64,000 nucleotides of DNA from Ardenticatenaceae bacterium (GCA_020634395.1 JACKBU010000015.1:1-64000), one strand, 5' to 3'; positions 1 through 9,513 are shown, numbered from the stretch's first letter. Numbers and translations are program-made. Notes: generated by a model from the letters alone, not told the origin.

Positions 1-25
1 TAGTAATTATACGGAGGTAAAAAAA

Positions 26-301
26 TTGGCTAATACAAAATCTGCCAAGAAACGCATGCGGCAAATTGAAAAGCGAACCGATCGCAATCGAGTGTATCGG
101 GCATCAGCCAGGACTTACATCAAAAAAGTCCGTCGTCTGATTGACGAAGGTAATCTTGATGAAGCCGAAGTCGTGGCCCAAAATGCGTACAGCACGTTAG
201 ACAAAGCAGCCCGGAAGAATATCATTCATCCGCGTAATGCCGCCCGTCGCAAGGGGCGCATCATGGCCGCTTTGGCAGCAGCCCGCACAAAAGAAGCGTA
301 A
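26..301 (+). CDS. rpsT: 30S ribosomal protein S20
   Basis: This 91-residue protein is S20, which binds 16S rRNA early in small-subunit assembly. The N-terminus (ANTKSAKKRMRQIEKR) and the basic, all-helical composition are typical, as is the length. Translation starts at TTG (26-28); a strong GGAGGT ribosome binding site at 13-18 supports this start, and no ATG fits. The gene stands alone, with an intrinsic terminator 30 bases downstream. The rare TTG start may lower expression, but that is inference. Confidence 0.97.
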   Translation: MANTKSAKKRMRQIEKRTDRNRVYRASARTYIKKVRRLIDEGNLDEAEVVAQNAYSTLDKAARKNIIHPRNAARRKGRIMAALAAARTKEA

Positions 302-330
302 GACAAGCTTTCAGCAATTTTTCGTATGAG

Positions 331-363
331 ACACCATCTCCCTCGCGGAGGTGGTGTTTTTTT
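331..363 (+). terminator. rpsT intrinsic terminator
   Basis: A hairpin with arms CACCATCTCC and GGAGGTGGTG (one G-U pair) around the loop CTCGC is followed by a run of seven T. It lies between the convergent genes rpsT and the response regulator and may serve both. Confidence 0.9.
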
Positions 364-1054
364 ATCGGCCGTCTTCTGAGGGGATAGCAAGAATATAGCC
401 CTGACCGCGTACGGTGCGCAGCAGTTTGGGCGAGGCGGGGTCTTCTTCAATTAATTCGCGCATCCAGCGAATATGCACGTCCAGCGTGCGTGTGTCGCCT
501 ACGTAATCAGTCTTCCAGACATTTTGCATCAACTGCCGCCGGCTGACAATTTCGTTGGGATGGCTGATAAACTCTTGCAAGAGCTGGGTCAACTTAGGGG
601 TGAGCCGCTTTTCGCCCTGACCAGAGACTTCCACCGAAGGTTTCGAGAGATAGAGGGTGAGTTCTCCACACCGCACAGTCTGGTCGTCGTTACCGTCTGC
701 CGGGAGGAGAGCATGAATTCGATTTAACAGCTTACGCGAAGTGAATGGATGCTCCAGGTAAACGTCGGCCTCTGCGGAGCGATCTTCCGCTTCGCCTGCA
801 GGGCGAGTATGGATGATGGGCGTATCATCCAGGGCACGCCGCAGGCGCCGGCAGCTGCGCGCGCCGTTAGACCGCATAGAAGCTGCATCAAACACCACCA
901 GATCAGGCTGGTGCTCTTCACCCCACTGCAAAGCAGCTTTGCCAGTGTGTACAACTTTCAGGTGATATCCTGCTTTTTGAAGCGCCTCAGATAGTGTTTG
1001 GGAGCCAATCCCCCTGCCCTCCACCAATAGAAGCGTCGCCATATGATCAGGCAC
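362..1054 (-). CDS. OmpR-type response regulator with degenerate receiver
   Basis: This is a 230-residue DNA-binding regulator. Residues about 6-120 form a receiver-like domain and 126-226 an OmpR/PhoB winged helix, with the typical RTLDVHIRWMRELIEEDP and TVRGQGYIL segments. In the receiver the phospho-acceptor Asp is kept (D56). The acidic pair that binds Mg is reduced to E12-G13, and the conserved Lys before Pro-Phe is His (H102). Normal phosphorylation is therefore doubtful, and no histidine kinase is adjacent. I chose the GTG start at 1054 because AAGGA lies about 10 bases upstream; ATG at 1042 is the alternative. Its targets cannot be told from the sequence. Confidence 0.85.
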   Translation of the reverse strand: MPDHMATLLLVEGRGIGSQTLSEALQKAGYHLKVVHTGKAALQWGEEHQPDLVVFDAASMRSNGARSCRRLRRALDDTPIIHTRPAGEAEDRSAEADVYLEHPFTSRKLLNRIHALLPADGNDDQTVRCGELTLYLSKPSVEVSGQGEKRLTPKLTQLLQEFISHPNEIVSRRQLMQNVWKTDYVGDTRTLDVHIRWMRELIEEDPASPKLLRTVRGQGYILAIPSEDGR

Positions 1055-1113
1055 TATCCACTTTCCTTCTTGTCGTTGCGCGTAACCTTAAAAAATGCCA
1101 AATCTTTTCTGCG

Positions 1114-1141
1114 ATTATAAAGATAAAAAGGGTCGACGCAA
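1114..1141 (-). promoter_or_regulatory. Promoter of the response regulator
   Basis: Read on the minus strand there is TTGCGT (1141-1136), a 16-base spacer, and a perfect TATAAT (1119-1114), about 55 bases ahead of the GTG start. This resembles a sigma-70 promoter. Confidence 0.55.
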
Positions 1142-1318
1142 GCCAAAAAGGTCCCAATTTTTAACATTTCTTTTGTACGCCCACCGATTGCCCCCAAATT
1201 TTCACAAAGTCAAAAAGGCTTAAACGAGGCCCGCCCGTTTCTACAGTTTAGAAACAGGAAGGCACTTAACATCTCGTATGCAATGCAATTTCTTGGGGAT
1301 GGGGGGTGAGGGAGCCAG

Positions 1319-1371
1319 GAGCAGCGGGCAGCGAGACCAGACTGAAACCCATGACCCCCTACCCGCTACTC
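1319..1371 (-). terminator. Inverted repeat downstream of xylA
   Basis: Arms GAGCAGCGGGCAG (1319-1331) and CTACCCGCTACTC (1359-1371) pair with two G-U pairs across a 27-base loop, just past the xylA stop. There is no T run, so it may be a processing or stability element. The rest of the 1055-1377 spacer holds only the regulator promoter. Confidence 0.45.
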
Positions 1372-1377
1372 TGATAA

Positions 1378-2550
1378 TCAGCAACGTACGCCCAGCAACA
1401 CTTCCAGGGTGAGTTGATCGAGACGCTCATAAGGCAAACCACGGCTCCCCAAAGCCGCCCGGTCAAAGGATGCGGATTTTAGAGCCAATGCTTTTTGCGG
1501 AGTATAAACCCCCTTGAAAGCATCTGTAGACCCATCATCTGCTAATACTTCTTGCAGCAGCGCCTGGATTTCCTCGTCCTGGTTCCACTGAGCCGCCTTT
1601 TCTTTTAAGATCAGGTAGGTACGCATACAGCCCCGGGCAAAATTTTTAACCCCTTCGTAATCCTCGGTCCGGTAGGCATGAGCGTCAAAATGACGGCTGC
1701 CGCCGTATCCTACATCTTCCAGGAACTTCACAAGGAAAAAGGCGCTCTTCAGGTTTGTCGCCCCAAAACGGTAGTCCTGGTCATAACGGCCGAAAGCCTG
1801 ATCGTTTAGATCAATGTGGAACAACTTATCCATATCCCAGGCCTGGGCTACATGGTGCAAGAAGTTAAGGCCAGCCATTTGCTCGTGAGCCACCTCTGGG
1901 TTAACACCCACCATTTCCGGATGCTCCAAGGTCTCAATGAAGGCCAACATTGCTCCTGTTGTCGCTAGATAGATATCTCCTCGGGGTTCGTTGGGCTTGG
2001 CTTCTAGGGCGAACTTCAGTTTGTATCCCTGGTCAATGGCATAATCGCACAAGAAGTTCAACGCCTCGCGCAGCCGCTTGCCGGCGTCTAATGGGTTCTT
2101 GCTGGCGTCGGTTTCTACACCTTCTCTGCCTCCCCAGAACACATAAACGCTGGCTCCTAATTCCACGCCCAAATCCATGGCGTGCATGGTTTTGTGTAAG
2201 GCATAGGCACGTACCTGGGGATCGTTGGCCGTAAAGGCTCCATCTTTAAAGACCGGATCGTAAAACAAATTGGTGGTAGCCATGGGTACAACAAGCCCGG
2301 TATCTGCCAACGCTTTTTTAAAGTCTTTGAGGATTTGCGCCTTTTCTGCCGGGGTAGCATCGATAGGAATCAGATCGTTGTCGTGGAAGTTAACGCCGTA
2401 AGCGCCAACCTCGCCCAGGAAATAAACGATTTCGGAGGGAGTCATTAACGGCCGTACCGCCGCTCCAAACGGATCACGCCCCACATTCCCCACTGTCCAT
2501 AAGCCAAACGTGAACCTGTCCTCCGCCTTAGGCAAAAATCTGTCAGACAT
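1378..2550 (-). CDS. xylA: Xylose isomerase
   Basis: This 390-residue cytoplasmic enzyme interconverts D-xylose and D-xylulose. The length and the start [18 protein letters not shown] match the class I, actinobacterial-type enzymes. Visible active-site elements are FHDND (H56, D59), the metal-ligand segment [12 protein letters not shown], the NPEVAHE segment and [11 protein letters not shown]. The ATG at 2550 has AGGAGG nine bases upstream, so a further in-frame extension is rejected. The gene is downstream of the xylFGH transporter on the same strand, 120 bases after xylH. No xylulokinase gene is present in the window. Confidence 0.95.
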   Translation of the reverse strand: MSDRFLPKAEDRFTFGLWTVGNVGRDPFGAAVRPLMTPSEIVYFLGEVGAYGVNFHDNDLIPIDATPAEKAQILKDFKKALADTGLVVPMATTNLFYDPVFKDGAFTANDPQVRAYALHKTMHAMDLGVELGASVYVFWGGREGVETDASKNPLDAGKRLREALNFLCDYAIDQGYKLKFALEAKPNEPRGDIYLATTGAMLAFIETLEHPEMVGVNPEVAHEQMAGLNFLHHVAQAWDMDKLFHIDLNDQAFGRYDQDYRFGATNLKSAFFLVKFLEDVGYGGSRHFDAHAYRTEDYEGVKNFARGCMRTYLILKEKAAQWNQDEEIQALLQEVLADDGSTDAFKGVYTPQKALALKSASFDRAALGSRGLPYERLDQLTLEVLLGVRC

Positions 2551-2670
2551 GAGACCTCCTTTCGTCAAGTGGCAAGACAAACCCGTTCTTGCCTTTCACA
2601 CCTGCAAGTGAACCCGTAACGATATAAAATTTAAATAGCCTTTAAACCGCGCTATCGTGGTGCAGCTCCC

Positions 2671-3876
2671 CTATCCACGCTTCTTAAACGTCACATCTGC
2701 ATAGACGGCCAGTACCAACACTAACCCTTTCAACAGGTACTGCCAGGATGGCGCCACATTCAACAACTGTAAGCCATTTGACAAACTGGACATAATCAAT
2801 GCGCCAATCAAAGCCCCCCAAATTGTGCCGACGCCACCCAGAGTTGAGGTGCCGCCCAATATAGCCGCCGCGATGGCGTCAAGTTCATACCCCTGGCCCG
2901 CGGCAATCGTGCCATACCCTACGTATGAAGCCAACACAACGCCGGCAATACCGCTGAGCAATCCCATCAGCACAAAAACATAGAATATGTTATTCCGAAT
3001 ATTGATACCCGATAAACGGGCAGCATCCCGGTTGCCGCCAATTGCATAAGCATAGCGCCCAAACCGAGTATTGTTAGCCATATAGGAAATGATCACCGAC
3101 GTGATAGCCAGCAGCAAAACAGGAATCTGAACGCCATTGTACTGATTCACAATGTATACGTAACCGACGACTAAAATCGCAAAAAAAGTCGTTAGCGCCA
3201 GATCGAGATATATATTGGATAGAACAAAGCCATGCGCCCGCTTCTTTTGGCGGCTGCGGAACATATTGAAATATAAGTACACGACCACCAACGACGCCAG
3301 AATCCAACCGGCGGCAACCGGCAAATAACCTTGCGCAATGACGGAAAAATACGGCTGATTCGCCGGAATCGTCTTGCCCTGCGTCACCAGCAGGATTGCT
3401 CCATTGAGAACAAACATACCGCCCAAAGTAACGATAAACGATGGTACGTTCAGGAAGGAAATGATGTAACCTTGCAAGACGCCAAACAAAGCGCCGACCG
3501 CCACGCCAATAAAAACGGACAGCGTAGCCGCAGCCAGCGCCTGATCTGGCAGCACTCGAGTCCAGATGGTGGCCTGAAAATAGGCCACGACTACGGAAAC
3601 AAAACCGGCTAATTTGCCAACAGACAGATCAATGTTGCCCGTAACGATGACCAGCACCATGCCAATTGCCAGGAAGGCAGTCACCGTCATCTGCCGAAAC
3701 AAGTTGGAAAAGTTTTGCGCTTTTAAATAGTTCCCATCGGTTAGAAAGGCGAAAAATATCCAGATAAAGATGAGGGCAAGAATAATGGCATAGGTCTGGA
3801 TATTTTGCCGAAACATTTTTCCCAATACAGAGCTTGTTTTGTCGGGTGACTTGGTCTCGGGGACAGCTAATTTCAT
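2671..3876 (-). CDS. xylH: Xylose ABC transporter permease
   Basis: This 401-residue integral membrane protein belongs to the BPD_transp_2 (RbsC/XylH) family. It has about ten hydrophobic segments, and the C-terminal AAAILGGTSTLGGVGTIWGA segment is typical of sugar permeases of this class. It begins 14 bases after the xylG stop, and GGAGG lies just upstream of the ATG. Neighbouring xylA and the xylF-like binding protein support D-xylose as substrate; the sequence alone does not prove this. Confidence 0.92.
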   Translation of the reverse strand: MKLAVPETKSPDKTSSVLGKMFRQNIQTYAIILALIFIWIFFAFLTDGNYLKAQNFSNLFRQMTVTAFLAIGMVLVIVTGNIDLSVGKLAGFVSVVVAYFQATIWTRVLPDQALAAATLSVFIGVAVGALFGVLQGYIISFLNVPSFIVTLGGMFVLNGAILLVTQGKTIPANQPYFSVIAQGYLPVAAGWILASLVVVYLYFNMFRSRQKKRAHGFVLSNIYLDLALTTFFAILVVGYVYIVNQYNGVQIPVLLLAITSVIISYMANNTRFGRYAYAIGGNRDAARLSGINIRNNIFYVFVLMGLLSGIAGVVLASYVGYGTIAAGQGYELDAIAAAILGGTSTLGGVGTIWGALIGALIMSSLSNGLQLLNVAPSWQYLLKGLVLVLAVYADVTFKKRG

Positions 3877-3890
3877 GGGAGCCTCCTAAA

Positions 3891-5447
3891 TTAATTGCTG
3901 GTGTGGTTGTGGGAGTTTATACCCGTGGCAAGCGCCATAATCTTCTCTTGGGTCGCAGTTGCAACGTCCAGGGTACCATTCGAACGGCCGTCATGCATTA
4001 CCATGACCCGATCACTCATCCCCAACACCTCCTCTAGCTCGCTAGAGATCATGATGATGGAAACCCCACGTTCTGCTAACTCATTCATCAACTTATAAAT
4101 TTCATACTTTGCGCCAACGTCAACGCCACGTGTCGGATCGTCCATAATTAATATCTTCGGTCGGGACATAAGCCATTTAGCAATGACGACCTTCTGCTGG
4201 TTGCCTCCGGATAGCGTGTTGCAAGAGACCTGCAAATTTGGCGCTTTAATTGCCAGACTCTTAGCCTGATACAAGCTTGCCTCTAACTCCGCATCTTTAT
4301 CCAGACTAAAGACTCCCGCAAACTGGTTCAAATTGGGCAAGGAAATGTTCTTTAAAATAGATTGCATCAGAACAAGACCCTGCCCTTTGCGATCTTCGGG
4401 CACCAGGCTGATGCCATGTTCAATGGCATCACGGGCGCTGTTAATCTTCAAATCTCGCCCTTCGAGAATAAGCCGACCACTGGTAACCTTGCCATACTCG
4501 CCAAATATCGTCGTCACGAGTTCGGTCCGACCCGAACCCATCAACCCGGCAATCCCTAAAATTTCACCCTGGCGCAAGGTAAAACTTACTCCATTTACCA
4601 CCATTCGCGAGGGATCGCTCGGGTCCTCTGCACAAAGATCCTCTACCTCAAAAATCACTTCGCCAGGTTGTCGATTGCCTTTAGGAAAGCGCTCTTTCAT
4701 CTGGCGGCCCACCATATACTGAACCAGCCTCTCTTCAGATAGATTGCGAGTCGGCTGGGTTGTTACCGTTTCGCCATCGCGCAAGACGGTTACGCTGTCG
4801 GTTATCCCGAAAAACTCATTCAGTTTATGGGTGATGTAAATAATGGTGACGCCATTTGCCTTCAGAGTGGCCAAAATCTCCATCAGTTTTTTGATTTCGA
4901 CTTCGTTCAAAGCACTGGTTGGTTCATCTAAAATAAGGACCTGGGCATCTTCCGAAAGCGCTTTGGCAATTTCTACCATCTGCATTTTACCAACGCCCAG
5001 TGTGCGAACGACAGCTTGCGACTTTACATCCAGGTTATAGCGCGCAAGAATTTTATCTGTGTCTGAGTAAAGTTTGTTCCAGTTGATTGACTTTTTTTCA
5101 ACAGGTTCCTTACCGAGATAAACATTCTCTCCAACAGTCATGCTTGGGACCAGGGTTAGCTCCTGATGGACAATCGAAATACCAAGTTCGTTTGCATGCC
5201 GAATGGAACTATGTTCCAGTCTGAGCTCTTCTCCATTATAAAAAACTTCACCCTCGTATGTGCCGTAAGGATAGACACCGGACAAGATTTTCATCAACGT
5301 AGACTTACCGGCCCCATTTTCGCCGCATAGTCCATGAATTTCACCCCGCTGCACTTTCATGGATACGTTGCTTAGCGCCGTAACGCCGGGGAATTTCTTG
5401 GTCACGTTTTGGATATCGAGGATGATGTCATCATTCATGGAATTCAC
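3891..5447 (-). CDS. xylG: Xylose ABC transporter ATP-binding protein
   Basis: This 518-residue protein carries two ABC domains in tandem, as in RbsA and XylG. The first has a canonical Walker A (GENGAGKST, about residues 39-47) with a degenerate signature (TLGVGKMQ). The second has the altered P-loop GLMGSGRTE and a good signature (LSGGNQQK). One degenerate site per domain is normal for carbohydrate-uptake ATPases of this family. It energises import through XylH and is separated from xylF by a 186-base spacer with a strong hairpin. Confidence 0.93.
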   Translation of the reverse strand: MNSMNDDIILDIQNVTKKFPGVTALSNVSMKVQRGEIHGLCGENGAGKSTLMKILSGVYPYGTYEGEVFYNGEELRLEHSSIRHANELGISIVHQELTLVPSMTVGENVYLGKEPVEKKSINWNKLYSDTDKILARYNLDVKSQAVVRTLGVGKMQMVEIAKALSEDAQVLILDEPTSALNEVEIKKLMEILATLKANGVTIIYITHKLNEFFGITDSVTVLRDGETVTTQPTRNLSEERLVQYMVGRQMKERFPKGNRQPGEVIFEVEDLCAEDPSDPSRMVVNGVSFTLRQGEILGIAGLMGSGRTELVTTIFGEYGKVTSGRLILEGRDLKINSARDAIEHGISLVPEDRKGQGLVLMQSILKNISLPNLNQFAGVFSLDKDAELEASLYQAKSLAIKAPNLQVSCNTLSGGNQQKVVIAKWLMSRPKILIMDDPTRGVDVGAKYEIYKLMNELAERGVSIIMISSELEEVLGMSDRVMVMHDGRSNGTLDVATATQEKIMALATGINSHNHTSN

Positions 5448-5567
5448 CTCTCAACTTTGATCTTGCGAGAACAACTTAAAGCTAAGATTTACCAGATGTA
5501 AGCTTGAATTTTACAATCTTTTTTGTATCTCTGTGCCAAAGTGATCCGCATTTCTGGGACAAAATCA

Positions 5568-5610
5568 GGTTCGACTTCCTTATCATCCCAGATGTTCAGG
5601 AAGTCGAACC
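5568..5610 (-). terminator. xylF-xylG intercistronic hairpin
   Basis: Perfect 13-base arms (5568-5580 and 5598-5610) enclose a 17-base loop right after the xylF stop. On the minus strand the stem is followed by TGATTTTG. Such a structure between a binding-protein gene and its membrane genes usually makes the binding protein more abundant, by partial termination or mRNA protection. Confidence 0.6.
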
Positions 5611-5633
5611 CTTGTCAATCACTCTTTCTTCAA

Positions 5634-7697
5634 CTACGGGCGCGGCGGCCGTTGATCCTCAGGTATGTCGCGATAGACATCATCGTAGGACTGGAATCCA
5701 CTAGCCACGACCAGGTCATAAGCGTTGTCCTTGTTCACCTGCTGCACCGGCAGGAAGTAGGCGCTGACATCGCCGGCTTGAGCCGGGTCGTTGGTCAGCT
5801 CCGCCATGGTGTAGGTGTCCAAACCCTCAATCGTTTCACCCTTGATGAGTTTGTCCATCATGTCCACCGCCAGCGGCGACAGGTCCCGGATGTCTTTCAG
5901 GATAGAAACTGTCAGTTCGCCCTTGACGATGCTGTTGACGCCGTCGGCGGTAGCATCCTGCCCGGAAATCGGGACGACGCCGGCCAAACCTTGCGCTTTC
6001 ATCGCTTGCAGTGCGCCCAAAGCAGTGCCGTCGTTCGAAGCTACCACAGCGTCGATGTCGTTGCCCGCCGCTACCAGGATGTTTTCCATGATCTTCAAGG
6101 CGTTGGCCGCATCCCAGTTGTCGACCCATTGGTCAGCCACCACTTCGATCTTGCCTTCGTCGACGTAGGGCTGCACGATCTCGTCCTGCCCCTGGCGGAA
6201 CAGAATCGCATTGTTGTCGGTGGGACTACCGCCCAGTTTGACCAGACGTACCGGCCCGTTGGCTTCTACATCCCAGTTCTCGATGTCGATGGCTTGCATA
6301 ACGCCCAGCGCCTGCTGCCGTCCTACTTCCACGTTGTTGAAGGACAGGTAGGCGGCGATGTCGGGCGATTTAATGAGCCGGTCGTAAGCCAGTACGACGA
6401 CTCCAGCTTGTTTGGCATTGGAAACGGCCGTTGACAGCGCATCCCCATCTTCAGCAATGATGATCAGGCCCTTCACTCCCTGGCTCACCATGTTGTCGAT
6501 CTGGTCGATTTGCAGTTTGACGTCGTGGTTCGCTTCCTGCGATAGGACTTCGTATCCCTTCTCTTCCAACAACTGACGCATCAGCACTTCTTCATTCTTC
6601 CAACGTTCGGTCGCAAAGTCAGAGAAGGAGAGACCAATCTTGATACCTTCAACAGAGGCGGTTTCTTCAGGCGAAGCTTCAGCCTCACCTGGGCGCGGCG
6701 GCCGTTGGTCCTCAGGGATGTCGCGATAAACATCATCATAGGATTGGAATCCACTAGCCACGACCAGGTCATAGGCGTTGTCCTTATTCACCTGCTGCAC
6801 CGGCAGGAAGTAGGCGCTGACATCGCCAGCCTGAGCCGGGTCGTTGGTCAACTCCGCCATGGTGTAGGTGTCCAAACCCTCAATCGTTTCACCCTTGATG
6901 AGTTTGTCCATCATGTCCACCGCCAGCGGCGACAGGTCCCGGATGTCTTTCAGGATGGAAACGGTCAGTTCGCCCTTGACGATGCTGTTGACGCCGTCGG
7001 CGGTAGCATCCTGCCCGGAAATCGGGACGACGCCGGCCAAACCTTGCGCTTTCATCGCTTGCAGCGCACCCAAAGCAGTGCCGTCGTTCGAAGCCACCAC
7101 GGCATCGATGTCGTTGCCCGCCGCTACCAGGATGTTTTCCATGATCTTCAACGCGTTGGCCGCATCCCAGTTGTCGACCCATTGGTCAGCCACCACTTCG
7201 ATCTTGCCTTCGTCGACGTAGGGCTGCACGATCTCGTCCTGCCCCTGGCGGAACAGAATCGCATTGTTGTCGGTGGGACTACCGCCCAGTTTGACCAGAC
7301 GCACCGGCCCGTTGGCTTCTACATCCCAGTTCTCGATGTCGATGGCTTGCATAACGCCCAGCGCCTGCTGCCGTCCGACTTCCACGTTGTTGAAGGACAG
7401 GTAGGCGGCGATGTCGGGCGATTTGATGAGCCGATCATAGGCTAACACAGCTACCCCGGCCTGTTTGGCATTGGAAACGGCCGTTGACAGCGCATCCCCA
7501 TCTTCAGCAATGATGATCAGGCCCTTCACTCCCTGGCTCACCATGTTGTCGATCTGGTCGATTTGCAGTTTGACGTCGTGGTTCGCTTCCTGCGATAGGA
7601 CTTCGTATCCCTTCTCTTCCAACAACTGGCGCATCAGCACTTCTTCGTTCTTCCAACGCTCGGTCGCAAAGTCAGAGAAAGAAAGGCCGATCTTGAT
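5634..7697 (-). repeat. 1053-bp tandem duplication inside xylF
   Basis: The copy at 6645-7697 (with linker) and the copy at 5634-6644 repeat with a period of 1053 bp, exactly 351 codons. The copies are highly similar in DNA. The stretch 5641-5700 has five differences from its partner at 6694-6753, and those I checked are silent. Confidence 0.95.
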
Positions 7698-7868
7698 CGC
7701 GCCTTCCGTACTTGTTTCTGTGTTTTCTGCCGGCGCCGCAGCTTCCGTTGGCGCTGTTTCCGCCGTGGTTTCTTCGACGGGAGTGGCTTGCGAACTGCAA
7801 CCCATTAACACTGCAAACATTAATACAGCAATAACTGTTATAATTAACCACGTTTGCTTGGATCTCAT
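5634..7868 (-). CDS. xylF: Lipoprotein xylose-binding protein with two near-identical domains
   Basis: This 744-residue exported binding protein is about twice the usual length. Residues 1-24 form a lipoprotein signal (hydrophobic run, then LMGC with C24), followed by a Thr/Glu/Ala-rich linker. Two periplasmic-binding-protein domains of the XylF/type I sugar class follow, at about 58-394 and 409-744, joined by a short linker rich in Glu, Ala and Ser. In the shared domain I find one amino-acid difference (AGVAVL versus AGVVVL). The ATG at 7868 is preferred because GGAGGAAAGAA precedes it. It is first in the xylFGH-xylA operon and divergent from the ROK repressor. A bivalent receptor is inferred; an assembly artefact is unlikely because the copies differ at many silent sites. 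Confidence 0.92.
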   Translation of the reverse strand: MRSKQTWLIITVIAVLMFAVLMGCSSQATPVEETTAETAPTEAAAPAENTETSTEGAIKIGLSFSDFATERWKNEEVLMRQLLEEKGYEVLSQEANHDVKLQIDQIDNMVSQGVKGLIIIAEDGDALSTAVSNAKQAGVAVLAYDRLIKSPDIAAYLSFNNVEVGRQQALGVMQAIDIENWDVEANGPVRLVKLGGSPTDNNAILFRQGQDEIVQPYVDEGKIEVVADQWVDNWDAANALKIMENILVAAGNDIDAVVASNDGTALGALQAMKAQGLAGVVPISGQDATADGVNSIVKGELTVSILKDIRDLSPLAVDMMDKLIKGETIEGLDTYTMAELTNDPAQAGDVSAYFLPVQQVNKDNAYDLVVASGFQSYDDVYRDIPEDQRPPRPGEAEASPEETASVEGIKIGLSFSDFATERWKNEEVLMRQLLEEKGYEVLSQEANHDVKLQIDQIDNMVSQGVKGLIIIAEDGDALSTAVSNAKQAGVVVLAYDRLIKSPDIAAYLSFNNVEVGRQQALGVMQAIDIENWDVEANGPVRLVKLGGSPTDNNAILFRQGQDEIVQPYVDEGKIEVVADQWVDNWDAANALKIMENILVAAGNDIDAVVASNDGTALGALQAMKAQGLAGVVPISGQDATADGVNSIVKGELTVSILKDIRDLSPLAVDMMDKLIKGETIEGLDTYTMAELTNDPAQAGDVSAYFLPVQQVNKDNAYDLVVASGFQSYDDVYRDIPEDQRPPRP

Positions 7869-8037
7869 TTCTTTTCTTCCTCCAAATGTTGACTGATTGG
7901 TAGCAAACAAATCTGTTTTCTGGACGATAGACTTGAAGTTATACTCAATTCACCTCCTCTTTCACAGTTAGGTCAGTGGCCTGATTTGGGCGGGCCAAAA
8001 GACGATCGTGATGGCAACAAACAATTAATATCACAAT

Positions 8038-8056
8038 TAGTTTATAATGCAAACTA
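8038..8056. promoter_or_regulatory. Putative XylR operator in the xylF/xylR divergent region
   Basis: TAGTTT (8038-8043), seven bases, then AAACTA (8051-8056) form an inverted repeat. It resembles the TTAGTTT...AAACTAA operator known for Bacillus XylR. It contains a TATAAT (8043-8048, plus strand) and, on the minus strand, a TTGCAT (8050-8045) that could be the -35 of xylF. The rest of the 7869-8280 spacer shows no other clear signal. Confidence 0.55.
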
Positions 8057-8251
8057 TTATGCCAGAGTATAAGGTGCTTTTCAAGGCCGTCAATCCCTAC
8101 CCCGCCAATGGTGACAAATGTCACGTTTTCCGCATGAAAAGTATCATATGTCTTCTGATAAGCTGCCGGGAAAGCCGTTGGAGTACCGTCTTTGCCCGTA
8201 TCCGTCTTGACACGCTTTCGCTTAAGTAATAGACTCTCGATTAATTAATAT

Positions 8252-8284
8252 ATGACACAAACTAATCTGGACACGCAATTATGA
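8252..8284 (+). CDS. Possible 10-residue leader peptide of xylR
   Basis: A ten-codon frame, MTQTNLDTQL, ends in TGA overlapping the xylR ATG (ATGA at 8281-8284). No clear ribosome binding site precedes either start. It could couple translation of the repressor, or be chance. Confidence 0.2.
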   Translation: MTQTNLDTQL

Positions 8285-9513
8285 CGCAAAGAAATTCGGT
8301 TGATCATGCCGCTATGCGCGACATGAATCTGGCTCTGATTCTCAATACCCTGCGGGCTGAATCGCCTTTATCGCGTGTGGCGTTAGCCAATATCACGGGA
8401 TTAAACAAAGCCACAGTTTCCAGCATGGTGAAAGAACTGATTCGAAACAACGTGGTGCGAGAAATTGGAGTGGACGTTTCTAACAGTGACGTGGGGCGAC
8501 CCGCCATCAATCTGGAACCGGATCCAGAGGCAGGTTACATTATCGGCCTGGAAATTGGGGTGGATTTTATTTCCGTAGTCACCGTCAATTTTGCCATTGA
8601 AGTTGTCGCCCGACGGTTTGAAAGCACGGCGCGCTACTTCAATCAGGAAGCTATCCTGGACCGTGTTTTGTTTTTGCTGCAGGAGAGCTACGAACAGGTC
8701 CAAAAGCGGCAACGGCCGTTATTCGGCATCGGCGTGGGTGTGCCAGGCCTGGTCGATGTGGCCAGCGGCACCTTACTTTTTGCCCCCAACCTCAACTGGC
8801 GTGACCTGCCCCTGCGGGACATGATTCGCTCGGCCATTGACGTGCCGGTTTACCTGGCCAACGAAGCCAACCTGGCGGCTCTTGGCGAAAGTTACTTCGG
8901 CGCCGGGCAAGAGAGCGACTCGCTCCTCTATGTAAGCTCCGGCGTTGGTCTGGGCGGCGGTATTGTCTTAAACGGCCGTCTCATCGAAGGCGCCAGTGGC
9001 TTCGCCGGCGAAGTGGGGCACATGACGGTAGAAAAAGATGGGCTAGAATGCAACTGTGGCAACAAAGGCTGCTGGGAAACTCTAGCCAGCCAGCGCGCCT
9101 TGTTCCGCCGCGTAAGCGAAGCTCTGCAGCAAGGACAGCCCTCCTGGATAACGCAAATGATCCAGGACGACCCCGGGCGGATATCGATTCCCCTTATCGC
9201 CGAGGCCGCCCGGCAAAAAGACCCCGTAGCGCTCCAGGCACTGGCAGAAACCGGCGAATGGTTAGGCGTGGGCATTGCCAGCCTGATGAACGTCATCAAC
9301 CCACAGCGAGTGATCTTCGGCGGACCTCTGTGGACGGTGCACGAGTACCTGCTGCCCAGCATTCGGGAAACCGTCGCCCAACGAGCCTGGCATTGGGTGC
9401 AGGAAGGCGTACAAATCATCCCGGCAGCCTACGGCGAAGACACCGCCGTGATGGGCGCAGTAGCCATTGTGTATCGCGACGTATTGAACAAACCCCGCCG
9501 CTGGTTAGAGTAA
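8281..9513 (+). CDS. xylR: ROK-family xylose repressor
   Basis: This 410-residue regulator has an N-terminal winged helix (about residues 12-75; SRVALANITGLNKATVSSMV) and a ROK domain. It shows the ROK zinc motif CNCGNKGC (C257, C259, C264) and the glycine-rich GVGLGGG segment. Proteins of this layout bind operators and release them when the sugar binds. The gene is divergent from xylF and next to a XylR-like operator, so control of xylFGH-A by xylose is the likely role. The start lacks a good ribosome binding site. Confidence 0.9.
   Translation: MTQRNSVDHAAMRDMNLALILNTLRAESPLSRVALANITGLNKATVSSMVKELIRNNVVREIGVDVSNSDVGRPAINLEPDPEAGYIIGLEIGVDFISVVTVNFAIEVVARRFESTARYFNQEAILDRVLFLLQESYEQVQKRQRPLFGIGVGVPGLVDVASGTLLFAPNLNWRDLPLRDMIRSAIDVPVYLANEANLAALGESYFGAGQESDSLLYVSSGVGLGGGIVLNGRLIEGASGFAGEVGHMTVEKDGLECNCGNKGCWETLASQRALFRRVSEALQQGQPSWITQMIQDDPGRISIPLIAEAARQKDPVALQALAETGEWLGVGIASLMNVINPQRVIFGGPLWTVHEYLLPSIRETVAQRAWHWVQEGVQIIPAAYGEDTAVMGAVAIVYRDVLNKPRRWLE

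Noticed and set aside
2551..2580. Longer xylA start ten codons upstream
   Set aside because: The strong AGGAGG lies inside that extension and serves ATG 2550.
5523..7445. Two long antisense frames (303 and 246 codons) within xylF
   Set aside because: Both mirror the duplicated sense gene. Their similarity to each other comes only from the duplication.
8047..8229. 60-codon frame in the xylF/xylR spacer
   Set aside because: There is no ribosome binding site, and it overlaps the operator and promoter region.
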